NCBI GenBank assembly: GCA_964035575.1
Contig: OZ037908.1
Coordinates: 1,219,898 to 1,283,897 of the forward strand
DNA length: 64,000 nucleotides
From: Rhynchopus sp. YZ270_cl-10
Taxonomy: Eukaryota; Euglenozoa; Diplonemea; Diplonemida; Diplonemidae
Direction of reading: 5' to 3'
The notes beneath the pieces are model-generated. The model saw nothing but the letters and a program-made list of their open reading frames with translations, was not told where the DNA came from and made no database searches. The position numbers and the translations under genes were made by a program. Shown here piece after piece: positions 29,545 through 39,472 of the stretch. Numbering within the stretch: position 1 is the stretch's first letter; every line of letters starts with the position of its first letter.

Positions 29545-30132
29545 ATACTGCGCATCTTTGAGGCGATGGACCGGGAGGGGAAGTCGTTCCTCACAACCTG
29601 CAACTTCAACTACCTATCGGACAGTTTATACTTCGCTGACAACCCGCACTGCGACGCTTTGCCATGCTCAGTCTGAACTCCACCGACTGTCTGTGTGTGC
29701 TGAACTTGGGGACTGAGGAGGTGGGGATGATCCGTTCCATCATCAAGTCCGTAACAGGGCAAGCACATGTGCATCAGTTTCGAAGAAAAAGAGAAGGTAC
29801 GTATTCTGAACAGCACTGAGATGGTGCAGCCTCTGCGTGACACTCTCTCTCATTGGCATGCTGGGATCCAAAGGGAACAGAACTATGGTGGCGCACATGA
29901 GTTCAAGATGAATGGTCACCCGTGTTCAGGGATTCACAGTTGTAGTGTTGTGCTGTCGACGGACATCCTGAGGACGATGCCATGGGTGGAAGCTTCTGTG
30001 GTGCGCCCACGTCTGTGGATACCCACATCCAGAGGAAACAACGGTCTGGTGACGGGGACACGTGGTTCTTTGCGAAGCCGGACAGCAACGTGATACCACC
30101 GTTGATGTACCAAACCATCACATTTAGTGGTG
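29545..30132 (+). pseudogene. Decayed host gene of unknown family
   Basis: Coding-like, GC3-rich sequence runs through all three forward frames in turn. Frame one reads FEAMDREGKSFLTTCNFNYL from 29552. The reading then continues in another frame (SLNSTDCLCVLNLGTEEVGM, from 29667), a third stretch includes VQPLRDTLSHWHAGIQREQN (from 29824), and the end reads SGDGDTWFFAKPDSNVIPPL (from 30045) with a final TGA near 30136. At least three frame changes are needed. One junction has a GTACGT that could be an intron donor, but the others show no splice sites, so decay (or uncorrected sequence error) is the simpler reading. I do not recognise the family. Confidence 0.5.
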
Positions 30133-30939
30133 GCTGAAGGGGGAAGGCATGCACAAGACAAGAATGCACGTATCCGGCGAAGAGTTTTTCAAAAATGGCA
30201 CATAGTGCACAACCCGGCCTGCAAAACACAGTTCCAAGAAAATAAAAGTTTTGCAGCCCGCACGTCTCATACTAAACCAGGCAGTTAGTGCTTGCAAAAG
30301 AAACGTCGGATGTTTATTCTGACAAAAAAAACCAACAACAATTCTTATACTTTTGTTTCTCGTTTTTACCATTTTTTTCCGATTTTCCGACTTTCCCCCC
30401 TAAGAAATGTGTCTCACTTTAGTTTGAAACTACTAGTCTAGGCTTCCGAAGGTGTGACACAAGGTAATGTGAACAAGCATGTGTCCCATGAGGTATATTC
30501 ATCTGCGAGTTATTTCTTGCACGCTTTCCCCCCATCCGTTGCTACTTCAGCCCTCATCAGATGTACAACCCGTATGGACGTGACGGGGTTGTGTGATGTG
30601 GCATGCTGTTTTGGCAGGCTCACGTGGTCCTGCGATATATGGAGTGTTTTGTCTTATTTTTGTCCATGAATATCCACCACCACCACCTGTCTTTCTTTTA
30701 GAAGGTGACCGAGCATGAAGGGCTGAGGGTCATATGAAACTTATCTTCATCTTCATTTGTTTGTCGTATTTGTCCATAAGTTGGATTTCTTATAGCTCTC
30801 GTGTTGGCATGCGTTGGCTGATAACATATGGTGATAGAACACCCCCGTGTTGCCCATGTTCCAAGGCCCACTCTCCCCAAAAACAATGTGCCCACCTCAC
30901 TGCTTTTCTTCTTTTGTCTCCTCTGTGTGTACCCACCAC
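30133..30939. other. Spacer with one hairpin repeat
   Basis: No gene seen. It contains a GGTGA-type hairpin at 30704-30735 and a weaker TATTCATC motif near 30495. Confidence 0.5.
30704..30735 (+). repeat. GGTGA...GTCAT hairpin repeat
   Basis: TGACC-(G)-AGC-ATGAAGG-GCT-(GA)-GGGTCA. The stem bases differ from the 24736 copy but pairing is kept. Confidence 0.45.
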
Positions 30940-30944
30940 CACAC

Positions 30945-31335
30945 CACTGAGGGCCACATGCACAGGACCTTGCACAGCATCCTTGTGCACGTGCGACAGT
31001 GACGCCTCCTCGAAGGACCCATGTGACAGCCACAGGACGGACATGTGCTGACCCTTCATCGACAGGAGACTACACTTGTACCTGTGCGAACGGAGTGTCT
31101 GCAACAGGAGGAAAGGCGAGCTGTGATGAGGATGAATGTGCTGCCACACCTGCACCATGTGGAACTGGACAGTCCTGTGTTGACCCTGACACAGCAGCTG
31201 ACAAGAAGTTCGACTTTGTGTGCAGCAGTTAGCGCAACAAACGACTTCACTTGCACAACGATTTCATTTGCTAGTGTGCAAACGGTGTCCACACACTGAT
31301 ACCCACTGTGATGAAGACAACTGCGTGATGCCCTT
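30945..31335 (+). pseudogene. EGF-like repeat relic
   Basis: One frame (about 31023-31232) reads GRTCADPSSTGDYTCTCANG and then DEDECAATPAPCGTGQSCVD, with the cysteine spacing and DxDEC start of calcium-binding EGF repeats. A further repeat follows, with NDFTCT and later HTDTHCDEDNC in different frames (31235-31335). Upstream, 30955-31020 reads CTGPCTASLCTCDSD in yet another frame. The repeats are broken by frame changes and a stop, so this is a remnant of a larger extracellular or receptor-type protein. Similar traces lie before DUF4116 copy 1 (near 9630-9670) and before the minisatellite (39300-39470). Confidence 0.6.
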
Positions 31336-31397
31336 CGTTGGGGCAAGCCAAGCCGCTTTGCTCAGCTGCACCCTCATGTCCTCCTTGATCCCCACCC

Positions 31398-31425
31398 CAC
31401 CCCTCCCCCCCCCCTACTCCCACAG
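31398..31425 (+). promoter_or_regulatory. Acceptor-like C/T tract before DUF4116 gene 2
   Basis: Long C-rich run ending CCCACAG, 14 nt before the ATG at 31440. It is homologous to 9797-9822 with a different C-run length. Confidence 0.35.
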
Positions 31426-31439
31426 ATGAACCCTGCACT

Positions 31440-34400
31440 ATGGAGGTGTACCTGCGCTATGCGCTGACGTCAGAGGAGGTGGGTGTTGAGGTGGGTGAGT
31501 TTGATACCATCGGGCAGTTCCGTGAGAACGCTGCGCAGGAGTTTGGGTGTGATGCGGGGCATGTGGAGCTGCATATGGACGGGGTCAGCATTGGCGACGA
31601 TGAGGAGCTTGTGTCTGCTGCAAGCTGCTTGACGCATGCGTCCGTTGTCGACGTTGTGGTGTCCATGGATGTCTTCGTGGAACACATCCGCAACGGAACA
31701 CGAAGCTACACAGACCTCCCAGACAGCGTGCAAAGAGACATCCCCTGTGCCCTTGCTGCCCTGCAGTCCAACAGAACAGAGTTCCGACACCTGCCCCCCG
31801 AAGTGCAAACCCACCCAACCATTGTTGAGCACGTCACATCAGTATACATCTTCGAAACTGCGCACCCATCCGCTTGGAACGACAAAGACTTCCGTTGGGC
31901 AGTGTTCACTGCAACGAGTGGCGGGTGTCTATCGTGGGATTGCTGTGAGGACTTCCGGTCGGATCGTGATACGGTGTTTGCGTGTGTGAAGCGCGACGGG
32001 AGGCTGCTTGAGTACGCGAGTGGCGAGCTGAAGAAGTGCCCGGTGATCGTGCTGGCCAGTGTGCAGTGCTGCGCATCGGCCATCCAGTATGCTGCAGAGG
32101 AGGTGCGTGCGGACCAAGAGATCTTCACTGCTGCAGTGGTAGGTGGTGTCTGGGAGCCCACATGGCTGCCAGAAGCACTTCGTGCAGACCGTGGGCTTGC
32201 CATGCGATGTGTGCGCATGTGGTCCAACACCCTTCGTGCCTTCTCTGACGAAGTGAGAGGTGACCAATTCGTGGTGGCAGCGGCTAGATCGCTGGAGTAT
32301 GCGTCTGAAGACCTGAAGAAGGACAAAGACTTTGCTATCTCGTGTGTGGGTAGAAACTATGAAAACCTTAAGCACGTGCATGAGTCCTTGCAGTCGGACA
32401 GAGACGTCGTGATGGCGGCGATAGCCTGCCACAAGGGTGCCTTCTGCTACGCCTGCAACAGTATCCGCGACGATCCTGAGCTTGCTCTGCAGTGCAGTAT
32501 TGAATGCCCGAATGTTGCACGGCATTATGGCGAGACGCTGTGCCAGGACAAAGGTTTCATTATGTCTGCCGTGCGCGAAAATGCAGACGTCTTTCTGTAC
32601 TTAAAGGGACAGTGGCAAGATGATGAGGACGTTGCGAAGTTGGCTGTCGAGGCGTCGCCTGACAACTTCTGTTACTGCAGCGATACGTTGCGGGACAACC
32701 ACGCGTTTGTGCTGTTCGCAGTACAGAAGGGTGCAAACCTGTGGGAGGCTTCTGACGCACTGCGCAGCGACACAGAGCTGTGCCGTGCAGCACCCGAAGC
32801 AGAAAAATCTGCAGCAGCAGCACATGAAGCAGCAGAAGCAGCACATCAGCACGACCTTATGTTTGCACCACCTGCACTGCGTGACGACTTCGAGTTTGTG
32901 AAGAAGGCGGTGTCGACGCGGGGCTCTGACCTGCAGTACGCATCACCCGCACTGCAGGATACTTATGACATTGTGTTGGCCGCTGTGCAGCACTCGTGCG
33001 AAGGGTTTTTGTACGCGAGCCCACGTTTGCGGAAATGCGAGACGCTTGCGAGAGAGGCGTTGGGGCATATGAGTTGGAGTTACAGGAATGGTATTTCTTC
33101 GTCCACTAATTGTCTCAAGTTCCTGGGGACGTATCTGCTTGACGACAAGGCGTTTATTCTCTCTCTTGCGAGGCCGGATGTGATCATATTCGTCTCCAAG
33201 CGGCTGCAGGCGGACCGCGACGTTGTTCTGAGCTGTATGCACCAGTACGGATCATACCTCCTTAGCTATGCCTCTTCCGACCTGCGCGACGACAGGGCCG
33301 TGGTCGAGGCTGCTGTCACCTCCACAATGTACAACAGTGCACTGTCGTCAACAATGGACAACAGAGGACTAGTGTACGCATCCCCTCGGCTGCGGCGCGA
33401 CCACAGCCTTGTCCTCCTTGCAGTCACCACCGATGGCCATTCCCTGCAGTATGCCTGCAGCGATCTGCAAAACAACATCGACATTGTGCGTGCTGCCGTG
33501 GCACAGAATTGGGACTCCCTCATGCACGCAAACAGAACACTTCTCCACACGACGGACATTGTGCACAGTGTTCTTCCTGAACACCCGCAGGCACTTCAGT
33601 ATGCAAGCGCTGAGGTGCGGAATGATGTGTCTATTGTGGGACCTCTTGCCAAGAAGGATGTTCAGTGTCTGTCGTACGCTGGGCCTGCAGTGCTGTCCGA
33701 CCGTGCGTTCATCTTGTTTGCAGTGCAGCAGAACCCAGTCGCCATGCAGTACGCATCGCAGGAGTTGCATGACGACCCCGACATTGCCGCAGCCCTTATC
33801 GAGCACCCTGCGGGACGTGAGGTACCGCCCCTCAGCCCGGAGCTCCTTGGGAACAAGGACTTCATGATGAAGGCAATCGCGAAGCATCCAAGCTGGTTCC
33901 TCAACGCAAGTGTGCGTCTGCAGAACGACCCTGCCTTCATCATGGCATGCCTCGACCTCTATGACGAGAGGCTAGACGTGTGTCTCATTGGCGACAGATT
34001 GTGGTGCGATACCGACGTCGTGACGAAGGCCATTGCCACGGCCCCCACCGCACTGCACAGAAGCATCCTGGAGATACACAAACACAAGACTCTCTTTGCG
34101 AACCGTGCCTTTATGTTGGAGTGTGTGCGCCGCGATGCGAGCAACCTGCAGTATGCATCAGAGGCCCTGCAGGACGACGTCCACCTTGTCCTCGAGGCGC
34201 TAAGAAGCAAGGTCGCATCCCCTCGGCTGCAGCGTGACCACAGCCTTGTCCTCCTTGCAGTCACCACCGATGGCCATTCCCTGCAGTATGCCTGCAGCGA
34301 TCTGCAAAACAACATCGACATTGTGCGTGCTGCCGTGGCACAGAATTGGGACTCCCTCCAGTACGCAGACAGAACACTTCTCCACACGACGGACATTGTG

Positions 34401-35921
34401 CACAGTGTTCTTCCTGAACACCCGCAGGCACTTCAGTATGCAAGCGCTGAGGTGCGGAATGATGTGTCTATTGTGGGACCTCTTGCCAAGAAGGATGTTC
34501 AGTGTCTGTCGTACGCTGGGCCTGCAGTGCTGTCCGACCGTGCGTTCATCTTGTCTGCAGTGCAACAGAACCCGGTCGCCATGCAGTACGCATCGCAGGA
34601 GTTGCATGACGACCCCGACATTGCCGCAGCCCTTATCGAACACCCTGCGGGACGTGAGGTACCGCCCCTCAGCCCGGAGCTCCTTGGGAACAAGGACTTC
34701 ATGATGAAGGCAATCGCGAAGCATCCAAGCTGGTTCCTCAACGCAAGTGTGCGTCTGCAGAACGACCCTGCCTTCGTCCTCCTGGTTGTGAGGAAACAAC
34801 AGCCGCATACAGTGCCATACATCATACAGCACGCAGGGGCTGGGGTCAGAGGAGACTACAACACGATGCTCGAGGTTGTAACGAAGTGCAGTGGATCACT
34901 GGAGAATGCAAGTAGGGCATTGAGGAACAACCTTGACATCGTGACGGCAGCAGTTCTCAAGGATCCACACAGCTTTGAGTATGCGAGTGCAGCACTGCGC
35001 AACTGCAAGCGTGTCGCGATGCTTGCAATGCGTGGGTGGGCTCGTAACCTGAGTCACGCGAGTGAGGCACTGCAGAACGACCCAGAGGTTGTGCTGTGCT
35101 GCATTACTCAGAACGAGGACACCATACAGTATGCAGGGCCGATCAGAGACAGCTACCGCTTTGCCGTGAAGGCTGTGCGCAAGGAGTGGTCTGTGTTCGA
35201 ACGTCTTTCATCAACTCTGCGGACAAACCCGAACTTCATTCTCGCATGCATCAATGACAAAAACAAACACATGTGGAAGGATGACCTGTGTTCCTCTGCC
35301 TGGGCACACACGGGTTTGGTGATGAGATTGCTTCCTGCCTTGGGTGGGAGGACGGTCATGATGCAGGCTGGCGAAAAGGTGAGGCGGAAGTTTAAGGTAG
35401 CACTTGCCTGTGTGGGCAACGACATGAGCATCCTGGATCTGGTACCGCTGCAGCTGCGTGAGAGCAAAGACTTCATCATGGCATGCCTGGACCTAGAGGG
35501 AGCCAAGGACAGGCTGGACGTCTCTCTCATTGGCGACAGGTTGTGGTGCGATGCCGACGTCGTGACGAAGGCCATTGCCACGGCGCCCACCGCACTGCAC
35601 AGAAGCATCCTGGAGATACACAAACACAAGCCTCTCTTTGCGAACCGTGCCTTTATGTTGGAGTGTGTGCGCCGCGATGCGAGCAACCTGCAGTATGCAT
35701 CAGAGGCCCTGCAGGACGACGTCCACCTTGTCCTCGAGGCGCTAAGAAGCAAGGTCTCCGCTGCCGCCTTTGCAAGTCCGGCTGTCCTGCGCCACCCACG
35801 TGTGCGTGCACTCCTGTGGGGGCACACAGCAGTCCTTGCAGGCTGGCTCGCCTTCATCATCTGCAACAGGTTCACAAAGCCTCTCACACAGGTGGAGGAC
35901 TACCACCCGCTGGGAATGTGA
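31440..35921 (+). CDS. Ubiquitin-like / DUF4116-repeat protein with C-terminal TM (copy 2, enlarged)
   Basis: 1493 aa with the architecture of the copy at 9837: ubiquitin-like residues 1-75, DUF4116-type repeats, and a hydrophobic segment near 1463-1477. It is 303 residues longer. Most of the excess is one in-frame insert of 837 nt: 33378 onward and 34215 onward begin the same near-identical block (ASPRLxRDHSLVLLAVTTDG...), and 33935-34214 repeats the segment also found near the C-terminus (35473-35750). Identity with copy 1 is very high at both ends and lower around 33050-33370. The junctions fall at similar motifs (DPAF / KDFIMACLDL and LRSKV / ASPRL), as expected for recombination between repeats. 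No stops or frame breaks were found, so it is likely functional. Confidence 0.85.
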   Translation: MEVYLRYALTSEEVGVEVGEFDTIGQFRENAAQEFGCDAGHVELHMDGVSIGDDEELVSAASCLTHASVVDVVVSMDVFVEHIRNGTRSYTDLPDSVQRDIPCALAALQSNRTEFRHLPPEVQTHPTIVEHVTSVYIFETAHPSAWNDKDFRWAVFTATSGGCLSWDCCEDFRSDRDTVFACVKRDGRLLEYASGELKKCPVIVLASVQCCASAIQYAAEEVRADQEIFTAAVVGGVWEPTWLPEALRADRGLAMRCVRMWSNTLRAFSDEVRGDQFVVAAARSLEYASEDLKKDKDFAISCVGRNYENLKHVHESLQSDRDVVMAAIACHKGAFCYACNSIRDDPELALQCSIECPNVARHYGETLCQDKGFIMSAVRENADVFLYLKGQWQDDEDVAKLAVEASPDNFCYCSDTLRDNHAFVLFAVQKGANLWEASDALRSDTELCRAAPEAEKSAAAAHEAAEAAHQHDLMFAPPALRDDFEFVKKAVSTRGSDLQYASPALQDTYDIVLAAVQHSCEGFLYASPRLRKCETLAREALGHMSWSYRNGISSSTNCLKFLGTYLLDDKAFILSLARPDVIIFVSKRLQADRDVVLSCMHQYGSYLLSYASSDLRDDRAVVEAAVTSTMYNSALSSTMDNRGLVYASPRLRRDHSLVLLAVTTDGHSLQYACSDLQNNIDIVRAAVAQNWDSLMHANRTLLHTTDIVHSVLPEHPQALQYASAEVRNDVSIVGPLAKKDVQCLSYAGPAVLSDRAFILFAVQQNPVAMQYASQELHDDPDIAAALIEHPAGREVPPLSPELLGNKDFMMKAIAKHPSWFLNASVRLQNDPAFIMACLDLYDERLDVCLIGDRLWCDTDVVTKAIATAPTALHRSILEIHKHKTLFANRAFMLECVRRDASNLQYASEALQDDVHLVLEALRSKVASPRLQRDHSLVLLAVTTDGHSLQYACSDLQNNIDIVRAAVAQNWDSLQYADRTLLHTTDIVHSVLPEHPQALQYASAEVRNDVSIVGPLAKKDVQCLSYAGPAVLSDRAFILSAVQQNPVAMQYASQELHDDPDIAAALIEHPAGREVPPLSPELLGNKDFMMKAIAKHPSWFLNASVRLQNDPAFVLLVVRKQQPHTVPYIIQHAGAGVRGDYNTMLEVVTKCSGSLENASRALRNNLDIVTAAVLKDPHSFEYASAALRNCKRVAMLAMRGWARNLSHASEALQNDPEVVLCCITQNEDTIQYAGPIRDSYRFAVKAVRKEWSVFERLSSTLRTNPNFILACINDKNKHMWKDDLCSSAWAHTGLVMRLLPALGGRTVMMQAGEKVRRKFKVALACVGNDMSILDLVPLQLRESKDFIMACLDLEGAKDRLDVSLIGDRLWCDADVVTKAIATAPTALHRSILEIHKHKPLFANRAFMLECVRRDASNLQYASEALQDDVHLVLEALRSKVSAAAFASPAVLRHPRVRALLWGHTAVLAGWLAFIICNRFTKPLTQVEDYHPLGM

Positions 35922-36300
35922 TACGGATTTCCCCCCAACCACATCACACAGCCTTATTTGACAATGATGTTCACCCCACCGAGAGAATTGCCCTGGTGAC
36001 GAAACACCTATTTGGTTGCGTTGTTTTCTGCAAACCATCTTTTATTGTACAAAGAGGGGTAACGGAGCAGAGATACACCTACGCTAACCCTTTCGGAGCT
36101 CCCCCTGTTTGTGTTGTTGTTGTTGTTGCTTTTCTTTGTTTGCACCAATTCACTATTATTGGAAATGGCAACTGAACCTGCTCTCTCCCTAATGTGATGA
36201 GGTGCTTAACCTTTGTTTTATGACATAACCACCGGTGCCAATTGCATCTGTTCGTCAGTGTGCTTGCAGTCGGTGGTTGTGTGTTTTCTGTTCTGTGTTT
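35922..36300. repeat. 3' flank shared with DUF4116 copy 1
   Basis: Near-identical to 13410-13800, with small indels in the A/T and GTTGTT runs. It marks the right edge of the duplicated segment. Confidence 0.75.
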
Positions 36301-36315
36301 TCTGATGGTGTGAAA

Positions 36316-36815
36316 TCCTAAAAAACCTTAGTTTTTTAGTCTTTACTAAAGAGATGTGTGCCACCCCTCCACAACACACCCCCACACACCCTCACCATCC
36401 AGGGGGATTTGACCAAAAAATCGATTTTTTTAAATAAATAGTTGCTCTTCCAAAAGTGAATTTTTTGGGCTTAACGTGTTGTTTGGGGGTATTGAGGCCC
36501 AAAAAAAATTTTTTTTTCAGTCGTGTTCAGAAAATGGACTGCCAAATGACATGTGGCATTCGGCCAAAAATCAGCTTTTTTGGTCATTTTTACCTTGTAA
36601 AACATGACACTTGTGGCATGCTTCCCAGCACAGGAAAGTGCATTGAAAAACCTGAAAAAACACATGTAATATGTGATGGTCAAAAGTGCAAGATTCCTTC
36701 GTTAATGAACTTTTTGAGTACCAGTTATACCTGGGGAATATGGTCAGATCACTCTTTTGACCATCTTGCGTTTACCACAAAAACACCTCTTTTTACCAGG
36801 CCACTTTTCACCTGA
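36316..36815. repeat. Diverged unit of the 430-bp repeat family
   Basis: Starts with the hairpin CTAAAAAAC-CTTA-GTTTTTTAG and continues with GTGTGCCACCC, GGCATTCGGCCAAAAATCAG, GGTCAAAAGT.CAAGATTCCT and TATGGTCAGATCACTCTT, in the same order as the two later units but with many differences and an insertion. Confidence 0.65.
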
Positions 36816-36871
36816 AAAGCCAGTTCATGAAGGCACAAGTGAAGTTTTTTTGTACACGTTACCGCGAGCGG

Positions 36872-36886
36872 GCGCGCGAAGCGCGC
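36872..36886. repeat. GCGCGC-GAA-GCGCGC hairpin
   Basis: A perfect six-pair GC hairpin in the context GAGCGGGCGCGCGAAGCGCG. The same context recurs at 38922-38936 and a weaker copy (GCGCGTGAAGTGCGC) at 39059-39073. Confidence 0.6.
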
Positions 36887-37039
36887 ACGCGAGCGCCCCG
36901 TGGGAAGCGAATAGCGGACCACCTGCCCAGTGCGTGAGGTGCATACAAAAAAAAACCACCTGTAAAAAAAGAGAGGTCCTCATCACGTTTCCATGGAGGT
37001 GTCACACAAGAACGACAGGTTTTTTAGCCCGTCACCAAA

Positions 37040-37470
37040 TTCTAAAAAACCTTAGTTTTTTAGTTTTTACTTTAGAGGTGTGCGCCACCCACACCCACAC
37101 ACACCCACACCCACACACACCCACACACACCCACCCTCACCATAGACCGGAAAACACCAAAAAACACAAAAAATAGTTGCACATCAGAAAAAATGTACAT
37201 TTTTTGGTCGTGTTGTTTGGAGATATCCTGATATTGAGGCCTGAAAAACCACTTTAAGACAGTCCTAATCAAAAAATCCGAATGTTAATGACACTTGGCA
37301 TTCGGCCAAAAATCAGCTTTTTCGGCCATTTTTGCCTTAAAAACACATATAATGTGTGGTGGTCAAAAGTTCAAGATTCCTTCGCAAATTCATTTTTTGA
37401 GTACAAGTTATACCTGGGTAATATGGTCAGATCACTCTTCAGACCAGCTGGCGTTTGCCACAAAAACACC
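37040..37470. repeat. 430-bp repeat unit A
   Basis: Near-identical to 37591-38020. It begins with the hairpin CTAAAAAACCTTAGTTTTTT(AG), followed by an ACACCC-rich stretch and the GGCATTCGGCCAAAAATCAG block. It contains no convincing gene. Confidence 0.85.
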
Positions 37471-37590
37471 ACTTTTCAACAGGCCACTTTTTGGCCTGAA
37501 GAGCCACTTCATGCAGGGCACCACCAGCCGGCCATACATCTGGGCAGGGCAGTGAAACTGGACAGTACGCACACTCCAGGTCAGATTTAA

Positions 37591-38020
37591 ATTCTAAAAA
37601 ACCTTAGTTTTTTAGTTTTTACTTTAGAGGTGTGCGCCACACACACCCACACACACCCACACCCACACACACCCACACACACCCACCCTCACCATAGACC
37701 GGAAAACACCAAAAAACACAAAAAATAGTTGCACATCAGAAAAAATGTACATTTTTTGGTCGTGTTGTTTGGAGATATTGAGGCCTGAAAAACTACTTTA
37801 AGACAGTCCTAATCAAAAAATCCGAATGTTAATGACACTTGGCATTCGGCCAAAAATCAGCTTTTTCGGCCATTTTTGCCTTAAAAACACATATAATGTG
37901 TGGTGGTCAAAAGTTCAAGATTCCTTCGCAAATTCATTTTTTGAGTACAAGTTATACCTGGGGAATATGGTCAGATCACTCTTCAGACCAGCTGGCGTTT
38001 GCCACAAAAACCAAAAATTT
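37591..38020. repeat. 430-bp repeat unit B
   Basis: Second near-identical copy, differing mainly by eight bases missing near GGAGATAT and by the ACACCC run length. Confidence 0.85.
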
Positions 38021-38040
38021 TCGACTTTTTACGCTCAGGT

Positions 38041-38495
38041 GTGACTGAATAAATATGTGGGGTACGAATCATGACAAGAGTGGTCGCAATGGAAAGATGA
38101 TGAACACATGGTACAGAGAGCCAAAAAATACGCTGAGAGTAACACTAGAGAAGTGCTGCAAATACTGGCGAGCGTAGGAGTGAAATTTCAGAAAAGGTCT
38201 GGATTTTCAGATTTTAATTTGGAAAACAAATTGTCCGTAATGTGTAAAAAATGGTCCCCTTTTTGTCGCGTATGTAAATATTATACGGGGGGGGGGGGGG
38301 GGTTTACAAAGACAATGATTTGAGACCTATTCCGCCTCGGTGTGAATGAATATATGCACAGTACTAATCCTAGCAAGAGAGGTCGCAATGGGATATTTCG
38401 AACAAATATACTAGTGAGAATCAAAAAAAACTGCGGATAGTAATACTGTAGGAGTGCTTAAAAAATACTGGCGAGCGTAGGAGTGAAATTTCATG
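38041..38495. repeat. Two diverged 300-bp tandem units
   Basis: TACTGGCGAGCGTAGGAGTG occurs at 38163 and 38465. The preceding GGTCGCAATGG and AATACTG / AACACT parts are also repeated. They are interrupted by a G run at 38288-38302. Confidence 0.65.
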
Positions 38496-39472
38496 ACGGT
38501 TCTGGAGTTTCACGTTATAGTTTTGAAAAGATATGATCATTCGCTTCCGATAACAGAGCCTGTGGTATTGGAGGCTAGAATGTGAAGGTACTGGCACGTC
38601 ATCCAGAAGTGTGACGGTCTTGGCCTGAGGGTACAAAGTTCTGGGTTGGTTACCATGGGAACTATTGTCCACACACTGTAGGTAAACACTGGATCTAATG
38701 ATTCAACACTACACAGAGGTTCCGGACCAGTACTCGTCTAGTTGGCATCGGGGAAGTACAGATACAGCATAAGGATTCCCTGAGGCTTTTAAATGATGAG
38801 TATTAACAAAATCCGCAGACGAAGTACCGATCACACCTAGCTGGGCGCTAGCACACTTGGGCATGCGCCTGTCATGTTGAACAACTGTACCAGTGGTTCC
38901 CCACTTGCTACAGTGAGCGGGCGCGCGAAGCGCGCACGCGAACCAGGCGTGAGCTGTCTGAAAAAGCCTCTGTTATTCCTCATTACCACACACCACCCTG
39001 CTAAAAAAAAGTGAGTTCATGCAGATGCCAGTGTTTCATTACTTGGCACACATTAGGGGCGCGTGAAGTGCGCACACAATCCACGTGTGGAAGGTGAAGC
39101 TTTAACGTGATCCCAAAGACTGTCATTTGAGTCTCCCTCCCAGGTACATGAAAAGATGTGTTAAAGAGCCTCTTTTCTGCCTCATTACCACACCAGCTCG
39201 CTAACCTGCTGGGAGGGTTTTTTAGCCCGTCACCCAAATTTTTTTGTGGGACATTCCCGAACGTAGGATCTTCAAAAAACGCGAATTCTTCCCATCCCGT
39301 TGTTAGGTTTTGTTTGCCGCTTCTTTGCGAACCCGCGACGTTTGCGCAAATACCCCATCGCGCCTATCTTACTCTCATCGCGTGTTCACCCGCTATGATG
39401 AAGACACCACGGTGCAGCACCGAGTGCGGAAGCGACTGAGGAGTCTCTCAGTCCAGCTCACTGGTGTGTCCT
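38496..39472. other. Spacer with GC hairpins and an EGF-relic-like end
   Basis: No gene. It contains the hairpins at 38922 and 39059. The last 170 bp (from about 39300) resembles the decayed EGF sequence upstream of the DUF4116 genes (CCCGCTATGATGAAGACACC is shared with 9630 region, allowing one base). Confidence 0.5.

Noticed and set aside
36456-38048. Frames of 60-140 codons in the 430-bp repeats
   Set aside because: They occur in repeated, A/T- and ACACCC-rich DNA, change between near-identical copies and have no domain.
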